Assembly (NCBI RefSeq): GCF_017565705.1
Contig: NZ_JAGDYL010000024.1
Location: 1 to 63,982 of the forward strand
Source: Leucobacter ruminantium
GTDB lineage: Bacteria > Actinomycetota > Actinomycetes > Actinomycetales > Microbacteriaceae
Direction of reading: 5' to 3'
Length of the DNA stretch: 63,982 nt
In this document: positions 1 through 11,666 of the stretch, one piece after another
Layout: every line of letters starts with the position of its first letter
How positions within the stretch are numbered: position 1 is the first letter of the stretch
The notes under the pieces: generated by a model
What the model was told of the DNA's origin: nothing
Seen by the model: the letters and a program-made list of their open reading frames with translations, nothing else
Database searches by the model: none
Made by a program: the position numbers and the translations under genes

Positions 1-1
1 A

Positions 2-472
2 GGTAGCGTTAAACACGAAGACCTCGTGAGAGAACGATGGACGTTGAACACCCTGATTCTCTTACGAGGTCTTCGTTCTACCCAGGCGTACTCACCGATC
101 GGCCTACACTCTCAAATCCGAAGAGCCATCAAACGCCTGCTCGTCGCCCGTGACCGGCACTGCCGGTTTCCGGGATGCCGGGTTCCCGCCGCCCGATGCG
201 ACATCGATCACACGATCGACGCACAGTACGGAGGCCCGACATCGAGCGACAACCTCGCCCACCTCTGTCGTGGACACCACACGCTCAAGCACAACACCGG
301 TTGGCGCGTGACGCAGCGGCCCAACGGCGTGCTGGAGTGGGTCTCCCCGGCCGGGCGGCGGCACCGCGACAGACCACCCGGCCTCGACCCTTCGGTGCTC
401 TTCGCCTCTCCATCGGACTTCAGCTCGGAACCACGGTCCGAGACGAGCGCAGGGTCCGCCGCCGCGGCCTGA
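2..472 (+). CDS. HNH endonuclease, 13E12/DUF222-type, C-terminal part
   Basis: The frame is open through the left edge, so the true start lies outside the window. What is visible is the C-terminal HNH nuclease module of the DUF222/13E12 family: RFPGCR followed by CDIDH, then NLAHLC and HHTLKH, the usual metal- and DNA-binding residues. This family is multicopy in many actinobacterial genomes and behaves like a dispersed repeat. The last 35 or so residues are low-complexity Ser/Ala/Pro. The first 80 bases are less GC-rich than the rest and hold an imperfect inverted repeat. Whether the nuclease acts on cellular or foreign DNA cannot be told. A pseudogene remnant is possible because the N-terminal DUF222 part is not seen. 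Confidence 0.75.
   Translation, partial: GSVKHEDLVRERWTLNTLILLRGLRSTQAYSPIGLHSQIRRAIKRLLVARDRHCRFPGCRVPAARCDIDHTIDAQYGGPTSSDNLAHLCRGHHTLKHNTGWRVTQRPNGVLEWVSPAGRRHRDRPPGLDPSVLFASPSDFSSEPRSETSAGSAAAA
15..77. repeat. Imperfect inverted repeat inside the HNH frame
   Basis: Arms at 15-33 and 59-77 match at 17 of 19 positions (core CGAAGACCTCGT) with 25 bases between them. It lies in the AT-richer start of the partial HNH gene. It could be a chance coding hairpin or a relic of a rearrangement end. Confidence 0.5.
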
Positions 473-696
473 CGGCGCTCACGCAGCACGTGGCTCGCGC
501 GTCCGGTCACTCTCACGCTCCTGCACTCGAACGGCTCCGAGCGAATTCGCACGACCCGAACCCTCACGCCTCAAAAATCGCAGGCCTCCCGAACGGCGTA
601 CGCTACCCCACCGACTTGGTCGTTGTCCGATGGCGGGATGCAGCGCCATCGGCGAGACTGGTGAGGACCCCGTCCGCGTATGCAGAGGAGAACATC

Positions 697-894
697 ATGG
701 GATTTCTTGAGGATGCGAAGGAGACCGCGGAGGCTGCGGCGAAGAAGGTCGGACGCGCCGTCGAGGACGGCGTGGACAGGGCCAAGGACAAGATCGACGA
801 GGTGAAGGCCGAAGCCGAGGTGAAGAAGGCCGAAGCCGAGCGCGACTCGGTGAAGGCTCGCAACGAGGCGAAAGAGGACCTTCGCGACGACTGA
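697..894 (+). CDS. Small charged helical protein (65 aa)
   Basis: A 65-residue protein starting MGFLEDAKETAEAAAKK, preceded by a good ribosome binding site (GAGGAG at 685-690, six bases before ATG). It is almost entirely Lys, Glu, Asp and Ala in an amphipathic helical pattern, with a short internal duplication (VKAEAEVKKAEAE). It has no signal peptide or membrane segment. Similar short highly charged proteins occur in Microbacteriaceae without a known role, and the composition resembles stress or hydrophilin-like proteins. Function is unassigned. A strong hairpin 62 bases downstream probably ends its transcript, so it looks like a stand-alone gene. Confidence 0.7.
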   Translation: MGFLEDAKETAEAAAKKVGRAVEDGVDRAKDKIDEVKAEAEVKKAEAERDSVKARNEAKEDLRDD

Positions 895-907
895 CCGTCG
901 AGAACCC

Positions 908-937
908 GGGTCCGCGGCAACCGGGTCCGCGGCAACC
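908..937. repeat. Two tandem 15-bp units
   Basis: The unit GGGTCCGCGGCAACC is repeated exactly at 908-922 and 923-937, between the small helical gene and its downstream hairpin. No function is visible. Confidence 0.8.
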
Positions 938-955
938 AGGCCCTTCACGAGAAAC

Positions 956-989
956 AGGCGACCGCCGGTGAAACCACCGGCGGTCGCCT
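956..989. terminator. Strong hairpin, probable terminator
   Basis: A perfect 15-bp stem (956-970 with 975-989) closes an AAAC loop. It lies between the end of the plus-strand small gene (894) and the end of the minus-strand monooxygenase gene (1066), so it can serve both directions. A U-tract is weak, as usual in GC-rich actinobacteria. Confidence 0.8.
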
Positions 990-1065
990 GCGTTTCAGCG
1001 GTCGACCCCTCCCCGATCTACTCCGCGACTTGCCATTGGCATCCCTCGGTCTACTCCGAGTCCAC

Positions 1066-1404
1066 TCAGCCTGCGTCCGCCGAGGCGATCCGGAGCTCGC
1101 CCATCTCGTCCCAGCCGGATCCCTCGACCTTGCGCGAGACGATCTTCGGCGTGCTCACCAGGAGCGGACGCATCGCCTCGAGCCCCTTCGGGAAGTGCTC
1201 GGAGTTCACGTGCGCGCTCGCGGCCTCGTCGTCGGCGAACGCCTCGACGAGCACGAACTCGTTCGGATCGTCGACACTGCGCGACCAGTCGAACCAGAGG
1301 TTGCCCGGCTCGGCCCGGGTGGCCGCGGTGAACTCGGCGGTGCGCTCGAGGAAGACCGCGGCGAACTCGGGCCTGACCTGATATTTCACGACGATGAAGT
1401 ACAT
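1066..1404 (-). CDS. Antibiotic-biosynthesis-monooxygenase-fold protein
   Basis: 112 residues, the normal size for the ABM (dimeric alpha-beta barrel) family of small quinol or antibiotic monooxygenases and related proteins. The start MYFIVVKYQVRPE, the AEPGNLWFDWSRS segment and EFVLVEAFADDEA are typical of the fold: an N-terminal strand, a helix with FxxxT, a central W, then the helix carrying the HVNSEHF histidines. Such enzymes can act without cofactors on aromatic substrates; the substrate here is unknown. It lies 21 bases after gatB on the same strand and is probably the last gene of that transcript. Confidence 0.8.
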   Translation of the reverse strand: MYFIVVKYQVRPEFAAVFLERTAEFTAATRAEPGNLWFDWSRSVDDPNEFVLVEAFADDEAASAHVNSEHFPKGLEAMRPLLVSTPKIVSRKVEGSGWDEMGELRIASADAG

Positions 1405-1425
1405 CGGCTTCTCTCTCGACCGCCG

Positions 1426-2940
1426 CTACTGGGCGGCGCGCTCCAGCACGAGCTCGCGCACGCGCGCCGCGTCGGCCTGACCTCGCATGGCCTTCATGAC
1501 GGCGCCGATGATCGCGCCCGCGGCCTGCACCTTGCCGTCGCGGATCTTCTCGAGCACGTCGGGCTGCTGCGCGAGCGCGGCGTCCACGGCCTCGATGAGC
1601 GCGCCGTCGTCCGACACGATCGCGAGTCCGCGCGCCTCGACGATCTCGGCGGCGGTACCCTCGCCGTCGATGATGCCGGCGATCACCTGGCGCGCCAGCT
1701 TGTCGTTGAGCGTTCCCGCGTCGACGAGCTCCACGACCGAGGCGATCTGCTCCGGCGTGATGAGATCGGTCGGCGTCGCCGAGCGCTCGTTCGCGATGCG
1801 CGCCACCTCGCCGGTCCACCACTTGCGCGCGGTCTGCGAGGGCACCCCCGCCGCGACGGTCGACTCGATCGCCGTCAGCAGGCCCGCGTTGATGACGTCC
1901 TGGAACTCGAGCGCCGAGAAGCCCCACGCATCGCGCAGCCGGCGGCGGCGCAGCGTCGGATGCTCGGGCAGCTCGGCCCGCAGCTCCTCGACCAGCTCGC
2001 GCGACGGCGTGAGCGGTGCGAGATCGGGCTCCGGGAAGTAGCGGTAGTCGTCGGCGTCGCTCTTGGGACGGCCGGGCGAGGTCTCCCCCGTGTCCTCGTG
2101 CCAGTGCCGCGTCTCCTGCGTGATGGAACCACCATCGGCGAGGATCTGCGCCTGCCGCTGGATCTCGAAACGCACGGCCCGCTCGACGGAGCGCAGCGAG
2201 TTCACGTTCTTCGTCTCGGTGCGGATGCCGAGCGGCTCGGCCGGTGCCCCTGCGGGCACACGACGACGCAGAGACACGTTGGCGTCGCAGCGCAGGTTGC
2301 CTCGCTCCATGCGGGCGTCCGAGATCCCGAGCGCGATCACGATCTCGCGGATCGTGGCCACGTAGGCCGCCGCGATCTCCGGGGTGTCGGCCTCGCCGCC
2401 GAAGATCGGCCGCGTGACGATCTCGACGAGCGGCACGCCCGCGCGGTTGTAGTCGACGAGCGAGTACTCCGCGCCCTGGATGCGCCCCGTCGAGCCGCCC
2501 ACGTGGTTGAGCTTGCCCGCGTCCTCCTCCATGTGCGCGCGCTCGATCGGCACGTGCACCACGCGTCCCGAGGCGAGCTCGATCTCGACCGATCCGTCGT
2601 GAGCGATCGGATCGTCGTACTGCGAGATCTGGTAGTTCTTCGCCATGTCGGGGTAGAAGTAGTTCTTCCGGGCGAAGCCCGAGACCTCGGCGATCTCGCA
2701 GCCGAGCGCGAGGCCGAGGCTGATCGAGTAGCGCACCGCCTGCTCGTTCACGACCGGCAGCGCGCCGGGCAGTCCGAGGCACACGGGCGTGAGGTTGGTG
2801 TTCGGCTCGGCGCCGAAGGTGTTGGGCGCCGAGGAGAACATCTTGGTCTTCGTGTTGAGCTCGACGTGCACCTCGAGGCCGATCACCGGTTCGAAGAGTT
2901 CGAGCGCCCGGTCGAAGTCCATCAGCTTGGTCTTGGCCAT
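1426..2940 (-). CDS. gatB: Asp-tRNA(Asn)/Glu-tRNA(Gln) amidotransferase subunit B
   Basis: 504 residues, normal for GatB. The start [28 protein letters not shown] carries the family hallmark GLEVHVEL near residue 20. The kinase-like cradle that binds and phosphorylates mischarged Glu-tRNA(Gln) or Asp-tRNA(Asn) covers about residues 10-300; the helical YqeY-like tail that grips the tRNA covers about 350-504. The ATG overlaps the gatA stop by one base (TGATG), which fixes the start and implies translational coupling. With GatA and GatC it forms the cytoplasmic GatCAB complex, needed when GlnRS or AsnRS is absent. Confidence 0.97.
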   Translation of the reverse strand: MAKTKLMDFDRALELFEPVIGLEVHVELNTKTKMFSSAPNTFGAEPNTNLTPVCLGLPGALPVVNEQAVRYSISLGLALGCEIAEVSGFARKNYFYPDMAKNYQISQYDDPIAHDGSVEIELASGRVVHVPIERAHMEEDAGKLNHVGGSTGRIQGAEYSLVDYNRAGVPLVEIVTRPIFGGEADTPEIAAAYVATIREIVIALGISDARMERGNLRCDANVSLRRRVPAGAPAEPLGIRTETKNVNSLRSVERAVRFEIQRQAQILADGGSITQETRHWHEDTGETSPGRPKSDADDYRYFPEPDLAPLTPSRELVEELRAELPEHPTLRRRRLRDAWGFSALEFQDVINAGLLTAIESTVAAGVPSQTARKWWTGEVARIANERSATPTDLITPEQIASVVELVDAGTLNDKLARQVIAGIIDGEGTAAEIVEARGLAIVSDDGALIEAVDAALAQQPDVLEKIRDGKVQAAGAIIGAVMKAMRGQADAARVRELVLERAAQ

Positions 2941-4475
2941 CAGTTCGCCGCCTCTCCGGTCGAAGCACCTGCAAGGGAGGGGGCCTGCGCCCAGAAGGCA
3001 CCGCCGTCGCGATCCGCGATCAGCGACTCGATCGCCGCGCCCGCGCGATACAGTCGGGCGTCCTCGAACGCGGGAGCCATGAGCTGCAGGCCGACGGGCA
3101 GCCCGTCCTCGGCGGCGAGGCCGATCGGCAGGCTGAGACCCGGGATTCCGGCGAGATTCGCGGGGATGGTCGTCGCGTCGTTGAGGTAGTCCTGCATGGG
3201 ATCCCCGCCGTGCGAGCCGAGCCGCCACGCGGTCGTGGGAGCGGTCGGCGAGGCGATCACGTCGACCTGCGCGAAGGCCGCGGCGAAGTCGCGCTGGATC
3301 AGGGTGCGCACCTTCTGCGCGCTGCCGTAATAGGCGTCGTAGTAGCCGGCCGAGAGCGCGTAGGTACCGAGGATGATGCGTCGCTTCACCTCGGCACCGA
3401 AGCCCGCCTCGCGGGTCTCGCTCATCACGCTCTCGACGGTGCCGCCGCCTTCGGGGGTCACCCGCAGGCCGAAGCGCACCGAGTCGTACTTCGCGAGGTT
3501 CGAGGAGGCCTCGGAGGGCAGGATGAGGTAGTAGGCCGCGACCGCGTACTCGAAGTGCGGGGCGTCGATCTCGACGATCTCGGCGCCCTGCTCGGCGAGC
3601 AGCGCGAGCGACTGCTCGAACCGCTCCTTCACCCCGGTCTGCACGCCGTCGATCATGAGCTGCTTCACGACGCCGACGCGCAGGCCCTTGAGGGTCGAGG
3701 GATCCGCGCCGCCGCGCGCCGCCTCGGCCATCGACGGCCAGGCGAAGTCGAGCGAGGTGGAGTCGTGGCGGTCGTGTCCGGCGATCACGTCGTGCAGCAG
3801 GGCCGTGTCGAGCACCGTGCGCGCGCACGGGCCGATCTGGTCGAGCGACGAGGCGAGCGCGATCGCGCCGTAGCGGCTCACGCCGCCGTAGGTGGGCTTC
3901 GCGCCGACGGTGCCGGTGAGGGCGGCGGGCTGGCGGATCGAGCCCCCCGTGTCGGAGCCGAGCGCGAGCGGGGCCTCGAAGGCGCCGACCGCGACTGCGG
4001 AACCGCCGCCGGAGCCGCCGGGCACGCGGTCGAGCGACCACTGGTTGCGGGTGGGGCCGTAGGCCGAGTTCTCGGTCGACGAGCCCATCGCGAACTCGTC
4101 CATGTTGGTCTTGCCGATGTTGACGAGGCCGGCGGCGCGAGCCTTGGCCACGGCGGTCGCGTCGTAGGGCGAGCGGTAGCCCTCGAGGATGCGGGATCCC
4201 GAAGTGGAGGGCATGTCGGTCGTGACGAGCACGTCCTTGACCGCCAGCGGCACGCCCGCGAGTTCGCCGAGTGCCTCGCCCGCGGCGCGGCGCTCGTCGA
4301 TGGCTCGCGCGGCGGCGAGGGAGGCCTCGGCGTCGGTCGCGAGGAAGGCGTTCAGCTCGCCGTCGACGGTGGCGATGCGGTCGAGGTGCGCCTGCGTCGC
4401 CTCGACGGAGGCGACCTCGCCGGAGGCGAGCTTCGCGGCGAGCTCCGCCGCGGTCAGCTGGATCAGGTCGCTCAC
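2940..4475 (-). CDS. gatA: Asp-tRNA(Asn)/Glu-tRNA(Gln) amidotransferase subunit A
   Basis: 511 residues, full length for GatA. The amidase-signature triad is complete: Lys80 in PLAVKDV, Ser155 in GGSGGGSA and the nucleophile Ser179 in [12 protein letters not shown]. It frees ammonia from glutamine and passes it to GatB. Translation starts at a GTG that shares one base with the gatC stop (TAGTG). Gene order is gatC-gatA-gatB. The loop segment GADPSTLKG contains one of the window-wide GAGGGATC octamers (3697-3704). Confidence 0.97.
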   Translation of the reverse strand: MSDLIQLTAAELAAKLASGEVASVEATQAHLDRIATVDGELNAFLATDAEASLAAARAIDERRAAGEALGELAGVPLAVKDVLVTTDMPSTSGSRILEGYRSPYDATAVAKARAAGLVNIGKTNMDEFAMGSSTENSAYGPTRNQWSLDRVPGGSGGGSAVAVGAFEAPLALGSDTGGSIRQPAALTGTVGAKPTYGGVSRYGAIALASSLDQIGPCARTVLDTALLHDVIAGHDRHDSTSLDFAWPSMAEAARGGADPSTLKGLRVGVVKQLMIDGVQTGVKERFEQSLALLAEQGAEIVEIDAPHFEYAVAAYYLILPSEASSNLAKYDSVRFGLRVTPEGGGTVESVMSETREAGFGAEVKRRIILGTYALSAGYYDAYYGSAQKVRTLIQRDFAAAFAQVDVIASPTAPTTAWRLGSHGGDPMQDYLNDATTIPANLAGIPGLSLPIGLAAEDGLPVGLQLMAPAFEDARLYRAGAAIESLIADRDGGAFWAQAPSLAGASTGEAAN

Positions 4476-4813
4476 TACTGCTCCTCCCCCAGGATCGACG
4501 AGACCCGGAACATGCCGTCGGCCGCCTCGGGCGCGTTCGCGAGCGCCTCCTCGCGGGTCAGCACGTCGGCGATCTCATCGGGACGGGTCACGTTGTTGAT
4601 CGGGATCGGGTGGCTCGTCGCCGGCACGTCGGCCGTGGCGACCTCGCTGACCTTGGCGATGTTGGTGAGGATCGAGCCGAGTTCGCTGGTGAGCGACTCG
4701 ACTTCGGCGTCGGTGAGGGCGATCCGGGAGAGGCCCGCGAGATGCTGCACGGTGTCGGCCGTGATCTCGCTGCTCGTCCCGGTACCCGCTGCTGCCGCAG
4801 TCGTTTCAGGCAT
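4475..4813 (-). CDS. gatC: Asp-tRNA(Asn)/Glu-tRNA(Gln) amidotransferase subunit C
   Basis: 112 residues, normal length. After a short Ala/Thr-rich N-terminus, [21 protein letters not shown] is the typical GatC helix; the rest is the belt that wraps GatA, including [22 protein letters not shown] chose the ATG at 4813 because it gives MPETT with a GGAG four bases upstream; an upstream in-frame ATG at 4981 would add an Arg/Ala-rich extension with no family match. First gene of the gatCAB operon. Confidence 0.95.
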   Translation of the reverse strand: MPETTAAAAGTGTSSEITADTVQHLAGLSRIALTDAEVESLTSELGSILTNIAKVSEVATADVPATSHPIPINNVTRPDEIADVLTREEALANAPEAADGMFRVSSILGEEQ

Positions 4814-4876
4814 GCTGCTCCATCTGGAGGGGGTGGATTCTACGAACCAGACCATCCTACCGAGGCGCGCACGGAA

Positions 4877-4906
4877 GCACGGGTGCACCGGCGCGCGCAC
4901 CCGTGC
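4877..4906. terminator. Hairpin between tag and gatC
   Basis: Perfect 10-bp arms (GCACGGGTGC at 4877-4886 and its complement at 4897-4906) with a 10-base loop, 35 bases past the tag stop on the minus strand. The surrounding CACG/GCAC-rich track is repetitive. It probably terminates tag and insulates gatC. Confidence 0.55.
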
Positions 4907-4940
4907 AGGAGCGCACGCACCGGCGCACGCGCGCACCGAC

Positions 4941-5594
4941 TCACCGAAGCCGAGCGGCGAGATCCTCGGGCAGCGCATCACCGATGCGCGAGCCGTCGAC
5001 GGCCCACAGCCCGGAGCAGCCGCGGCGGTGGCTGCCGACCAGGTGGGCGTCGACGATGCCGATCGCCGTCATGAGCGCGTACACCGTCGTGGGACCGACG
5101 AAGGAGAAGCCGCGGCGCTTCAGCTCCTCCGCGAGCGCGACCGACTCGGGCGAGGTGCTCGGCACCTCCGCCTCGACGCGCGGCGCGGGCGAGCGCTCGG
5201 GCCGATACGACCAGACGAGCTCGGCGAGGCCGGATCCCTCGCCTCTCAGCCGCATCGCCGCTCGCGCATTCGCGACCGTGGCGAGGATCTTGGCGCGGTT
5301 GCGGATGATGGCGGCATCGCCGAGCAGCCGCTCGACATCGGCGTCACCGTAAGCCGCGACCCGCGAGGGATCGAAGCCGTCGAAGGCCTCACGGAACGCA
5401 TCGCGCTTGCGCAGCACAGTCAGCCACGACAGTCCCGACTGGAAAGCCTCGAGGCTGAGCCGTTCGAAGACGCCGGCCTCATCGGTCACGGGCATGCCCC
5501 ACTCCGCGTCGTAATAGGCTGTGAGCAGCGGGTCGGTCGCTGCCCACGCCGCGCGGATCGGGGTCGAGGGGTCGGTCGTGTCGTCGGTATGCAT
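4941..5594 (-). CDS. tag: DNA-3-methyladenine glycosylase I
   Basis: 217 residues, slightly longer than the usual 185-200 because of an N-terminal tail. Family landmarks are AYYDAEWGMPV, LEAFQSGLSWLTVLRKRDAFREAF, the active-site IIRNRAKI segment, VWSYRP, and RRGFSFVGPTTVYALMTAIGIVDAHLVG. It removes 3-methyladenine from alkylated DNA (base excision repair). Compared with E. coli Tag, the zinc-snap residues Cys4, His17 and Cys179 correspond to Ala, Tyr and Ser here; only the His175 equivalent (DAHLVG) remains, so this version probably folds without zinc. It sits alone between gatC and ligA. Confidence 0.93.
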   Translation of the reverse strand: MHTDDTTDPSTPIRAAWAATDPLLTAYYDAEWGMPVTDEAGVFERLSLEAFQSGLSWLTVLRKRDAFREAFDGFDPSRVAAYGDADVERLLGDAAIIRNRAKILATVANARAAMRLRGEGSGLAELVWSYRPERSPAPRVEAEVPSTSPESVALAEELKRRGFSFVGPTTVYALMTAIGIVDAHLVGSHRRGCSGLWAVDGSRIGDALPEDLAARLR

Positions 5595-5699
5595 CGGGCT
5601 TCCTCTCGCGTGGCACTATCGGTCCCCCGCCCCACGCAGCCAGACTACGCGGAGCGGAACCGATGCGGGCGCCCGTCCGGGAATATGTGGATAACTCGC

Positions 5700-8126
<2,427 letters not shown>

Positions 8127-8167
8127 CTAGGAGCCCCGCGAGCGGACGGTGAGGGGTCGCCTCGCCG

Positions 8168-9334
8168 TCAGGGCGCAGCAGCCGCCGCTCCCGCGGGCAC
8201 CGCGCGGTCGATCGTGAACTGGCCGAGCACCCTCGTACCCACGTAGAGCACCGCGGTCTGACCCGGCGCGACGCCCGACAGCGGCTCGGCGCGCTCGAGG
8301 TCGATGTCGACGCGCACCTCGTGCGTGGCCTCTGCGCGGTGCTGCTCCGTGCGCTCGGCGTCGAGGATGGGCGCGAGCCGAGCCCTCGCAGGAACGGGAT
8401 CGGCGTGCGCACGGATCTGCACATCGCAGGCGAACGGCTCGGCGAGGTCGAAGCCCGGCTCGCCCGTCCAGCTGAACCGCCCGCCGGCGATGCCGCCGAT
8501 CGCGAGACTCTCGCGCGGGCCCACCACGACCTGATTCGAGACGGGGCGGATCGACAGCACATAGCGGGGCTGTCCGTCGGGTGCCGGCCGGCCGAGCTGC
8601 AGGCCGCGGCGCTGGCCGACGGTGTAGCCGTGCGCACCGTCGTGTCGGCCGACGACGTCGCCCGCCTCGTCGAGGATGTCTCCGGGCTCGCGTCGCACGT
8701 GCTCCGAGAGCCAGCCGCGGGTGTCCCCGTCCGGGATGAAGCAGATGTCGTGGCTATCGGGCTTCTGCGCGACCTGCAGGCCGCGCTCCTCGGCCTCCGC
8801 CCGCACGAGCTGCTTCGACGGCGTGTCGCCGAGCGGGAAGTAGCAGTGCGCGAGCTGTCGCTCGGTGAGCACGCCCAGCACGTACGACTGATCCTTCGAC
8901 CACGCGCTCGCGCGGTGCAGCTCCGGCCCGTGCTTCCCTTCGACGAGGGTCGCGTAGTGGCCGGTCGCCACGGCGTCGAAGCCGAGCGCGATCGCCTTGT
9001 CGAGCAGGGCCGCGAACTTGATCTTCTCGTTGCAGCGCATGCAGGGGTTCGGCGTGCGACCCGCCGCGTACTCGGCGATGAAATCATCGACGACGTCTTC
9101 CTTGAAGCGCTCGCTGAGATCCCAGACGTAGAAGGGGATGCCGAGCATGTTCGCCGCCCGGCGCGCATCCATCGCGTCCTCGATCGTGCAGCAGCCCCGT
9201 GAGCCGGTGCGCAGCGTGCCCGGCATGCGGCTGAGGGCGAGGTGCACGCCGACGACCTCGTGCCCGGCCTCGACCGCGCGGGCCGCGGCCACCGCGGAGT
9301 CCACTCCCCCGCTCATCGCAGCCAGAACCTTCAT
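8168..9334 (-). CDS. mnmA: tRNA 2-thiouridylase
   Basis: 388 residues. The PP-loop [10 protein letters not shown] at residues 6-15 binds ATP. The catalytic Cys pair lies in NPCMRCN and in SHDICFIP. It thiolates U34 of Lys, Glu and Gln tRNAs, using persulfide sulfur. The cysteine desulfurase gene directly upstream on the same strand (28 bases away) is its likely sulfur source. The C-terminal beta-barrel domains ([20 protein letters not shown] onward) are complete. Confidence 0.96.
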   Translation of the reverse strand: MKVLAAMSGGVDSAVAAARAVEAGHEVVGVHLALSRMPGTLRTGSRGCCTIEDAMDARRAANMLGIPFYVWDLSERFKEDVVDDFIAEYAAGRTPNPCMRCNEKIKFAALLDKAIALGFDAVATGHYATLVEGKHGPELHRASAWSKDQSYVLGVLTERQLAHCYFPLGDTPSKQLVRAEAEERGLQVAQKPDSHDICFIPDGDTRGWLSEHVRREPGDILDEAGDVVGRHDGAHGYTVGQRRGLQLGRPAPDGQPRYVLSIRPVSNQVVVGPRESLAIGGIAGGRFSWTGEPGFDLAEPFACDVQIRAHADPVPARARLAPILDAERTEQHRAEATHEVRVDIDLERAEPLSGVAPGQTAVLYVGTRVLGQFTIDRAVPAGAAAAAP

Positions 9335-9362
9335 CCGAGCAAGTTTACGCCTTCGCCCGGCT

Positions 9363-10664
9363 TCACGCGAGACCGGCGGCGCGTGCTCGTTCGAGCACCG
9401 ACGGCAGGGCGGCGAGCAGCGCGTCGACCTCCTCCTCGCGCGTCTCGGGCCCGAGGGTGAAGCGCAGCGCCCCAGCGGCCTCCGACTCGTCGAGCCCCAT
9501 GGCGAGCAGCACGTGCGAGAGTTCGGCTACCCCCGCCCGGCACGCCGAGCCGACCGACGCCGACACCCCCGCGGCGTCGAGCAGGAACACGAGCGAGTCG
9601 CCCTGGCATCCGGGGAAGGTGAAGTGCGCGTTCCCCGGCAGGCGGGAGGGCGAGGGATCCGGCCGCGCGGACGCCTCGGTTCCCGACTCCCGCTGATCGC
9701 GGGGAGAGGGATCCGGCCCGCGCAGCGCGGCGCTCGGGTCGATGGCCCGCACCCCGGCGATGAGTCTGTCGCGCAGCGCCTCGAGCCGCTGCAGCCGTTC
9801 CGGGTGCGGGGCGCCGTGCCGATCGAGCGCGAGGTCGATCGCCGCGGCGAACGCGACCGCTCCGGCCACGTCCTGCGTGCCCGAGCGCGCCCGCTGCTGG
9901 GTGCCGCCGTGCAGCAGAGGGTCGGCAGGGGTGCGCCGCCCGAGCACGAGCGTACCGACGCCGACGGGGCCCCCGATCTTGTGGGCCGAGACCGACAGCG
10001 CGGCGGCACCGGATGCGCGGAAGTCGACCTGCACCTGCCCGAGCGCCGAGACCGCGTCGACGTGCGCGGGGATGCCCGCACTCCGCGCGATGGCGCAGAG
10101 CTCGGCGACGGGCTGCACCGCGCCCACCTCGTTGTTCGCCCACAGGAAGCTGACGAGCGCGACGCGCTCGGATCCCTCCTCCGCGATCGCGGCGGCGAGT
10201 GTCTCCGGCCGCAGCAGCCCCTCTGCGTCGACGGGCAGCCACCGCAGCTCGGCGCCCTGCGCATCGCGCAACCACTCGGCGGCCTCGATCGTGGCGTGGT
10301 GCTCGCCCTCCGCGATCAGCAGCACGGGTCCCGATCCCTCGCGGCGCCTCGCCCAGAAGATGCCCTTCAGCGCCAGATTGATCGACTCGGTGCCGCCGCT
10401 CGTGAGGATCGTCTCGGCGTGGTCGCAGCCGAGCGCGCGGGCGATGCGCTCGCGCGCCGTCTCGAGCGCTTCGAGCGCCCGCTGCCCGTGACCGTGCGTC
10501 GACGCCGGGTTGCCGACGGCGCGCAGGGCGCGGGCGTAGGCCTCGATCACCTCTCGAGGCATCGGGGAGGTCGCCGCGTGGTCGAGGTACGCGGCGGTGC
10601 GGGAGGGGCCTCCTCTCCCGGCGCCGCCTGCGTCGCCGCGGCGGTCTCCGGCCGGAGCGAGCAC
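9363..10664 (-). CDS. Cysteine desulfurase (NifS/IscS family)
   Basis: 433 residues from a GTG at 10664 (an assigned start; [17 protein letters not shown] is the first conserved block). PLP-enzyme landmarks: [10 protein letters not shown], the PLP lysine in [14 protein letters not shown], the persulfide cysteine in [16 protein letters not shown] and the [14 protein letters not shown] loop. It supplies sulfur for tRNA thiolation by MnmA next door, and perhaps for Fe-S clusters. A low-complexity insertion of about 30 residues (GPDPSPRDQ through PDPSPSRLP) sits between the helical linker and the catalytic cysteine; it is encoded by DNA containing two GAGGGATCCGGCC copies at 9652 and 9706. The start region overlaps no neighbour. 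Confidence 0.93.
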   Translation of the reverse strand: MLAPAGDRRGDAGGAGRGGPSRTAAYLDHAATSPMPREVIEAYARALRAVGNPASTHGHGQRALEALETARERIARALGCDHAETILTSGGTESINLALKGIFWARRREGSGPVLLIAEGEHHATIEAAEWLRDAQGAELRWLPVDAEGLLRPETLAAAIAEEGSERVALVSFLWANNEVGAVQPVAELCAIARSAGIPAHVDAVSALGQVQVDFRASGAAALSVSAHKIGGPVGVGTLVLGRRTPADPLLHGGTQQRARSGTQDVAGAVAFAAAIDLALDRHGAPHPERLQRLEALRDRLIAGVRAIDPSAALRGPDPSPRDQRESGTEASARPDPSPSRLPGNAHFTFPGCQGDSLVFLLDAAGVSASVGSACRAGVAELSHVLLAMGLDESEAAGALRFTLGPETREEEVDALLAALPSVLERARAAGLA

Positions 10665-10675
10665 GGAGGCCCCGC

Positions 10676-11662
10676 TCAGTACAGCAGGTTGGCGAGACGG
10701 CCGCGCGCCGCCGCCACCCGCGGATCGGAGACGCCGACGACCTCGAAGAGTTCGAGCAGGCGCTCCCTGATCCTGGAGCGATCGTCCGCGTCGGAGCTCG
10801 CCGCGAAGAGGTCGAGCAGGCGCAGGAAGGCGTCTTCGACGTGGCCGCCCGAGACGTCGAGGTCGGCGACGCGCAGCTGCGCGTCGACGTCGGCGGGGTC
10901 GGCGGCCGCAGCACCGCGGATCGCGTCGGCGGTCAGGCCGTCGAGACGTTGCAGCAGCTTCATCTGCACCAGTGCGGCGCGCGCGGTCGCGTCGGCCGGG
11001 GCCTTCGCCAGCACCGCCTCCCACTCGCTCACCGCGGCGGCGAAGTCTCCCCGCTCCGCGGCCTCGATCGCCGCGCGGTGCGCCTCCGGCACCTCGGGCT
11101 CGGCAGGCGCCTCCGTCGTCTCGCCCTCCCCCGCGCCCTCCGGCGCGCTGACACGGCCGTTCACGCCGTGCTGCTCGGCCAGCTGCACGAGCTGCCCGAA
11201 GAACTCCCGCACCTGCGCGATCGGAACGGCGCCCTGGAACAGGGGCACGGGCCGACCGCCGACGAGCGCGACGACGGTCGGGATCGACTGGGCCTGGAAC
11301 GCCTGGGCGAGGCCGGGGTTGGCGTCGACGTCGACCTTGGCCAACAGCACGCGGCCCTCCAGCTCGCGCGTCACCTGCTCGATGACGGGGCTCAGGGTCT
11401 TGCACGGCTCGCACCACTCGGCCCACAGGTCGAAGACGATCGGCACCACGGCCGAGAGCTGGGCGATCTGCTCGAACGTCGCGTCGGTGACGTCGAGCAC
11501 GAGCGACGGCACATCGACCGTCTGACCGGTGCCGGCGTCGCCGCCCGCACCGCTGCCGCCCACGGACGCCGGCGCTGCACCGGGCTGCGGCTGGCCCCGC
11601 GACGCGAGGTGGCTCAGGTCGATCCCTCCGCCGGGGATCCGCTCGGGCATCTGCTGCGACAT
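10676..11662 (-). CDS. Thioredoxin-domain protein with TPR-like tail (CnoX/YbbN-like)
   Basis: 328 residues. A disordered Gly/Ala N-terminus (about 1-50) precedes a thioredoxin fold with active site WAEWCEPCK and the cis-proline motif QSIPTVV. A helical TPR-like tail covers about 190-328. This layout matches YbbN/CnoX, a redox-linked holdase. The retained WCEPC suggests real disulfide chemistry, unlike E. coli CnoX. Its stop lies 11 bases before the desulfurase start; the gap to the upstream membrane protein is 4 bases, so it sits within a minus-strand operon. Confidence 0.88.
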   Translation of the reverse strand: MSQQMPERIPGGGIDLSHLASRGQPQPGAAPASVGGSGAGGDAGTGQTVDVPSLVLDVTDATFEQIAQLSAVVPIVFDLWAEWCEPCKTLSPVIEQVTRELEGRVLLAKVDVDANPGLAQAFQAQSIPTVVALVGGRPVPLFQGAVPIAQVREFFGQLVQLAEQHGVNGRVSAPEGAGEGETTEAPAEPEVPEAHRAAIEAAERGDFAAAVSEWEAVLAKAPADATARAALVQMKLLQRLDGLTADAIRGAAAADPADVDAQLRVADLDVSGGHVEDAFLRLLDLFAASSDADDRSRIRERLLELFEVVGVSDPRVAAARGRLANLLY

Positions 11663-11666
11663 GCTG

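Noticed and set aside
908..937. The 15-bp tandem repeat as an origin iteron array
   Set aside because: Only two units, GC-rich, no DnaA boxes or replication gene nearby.
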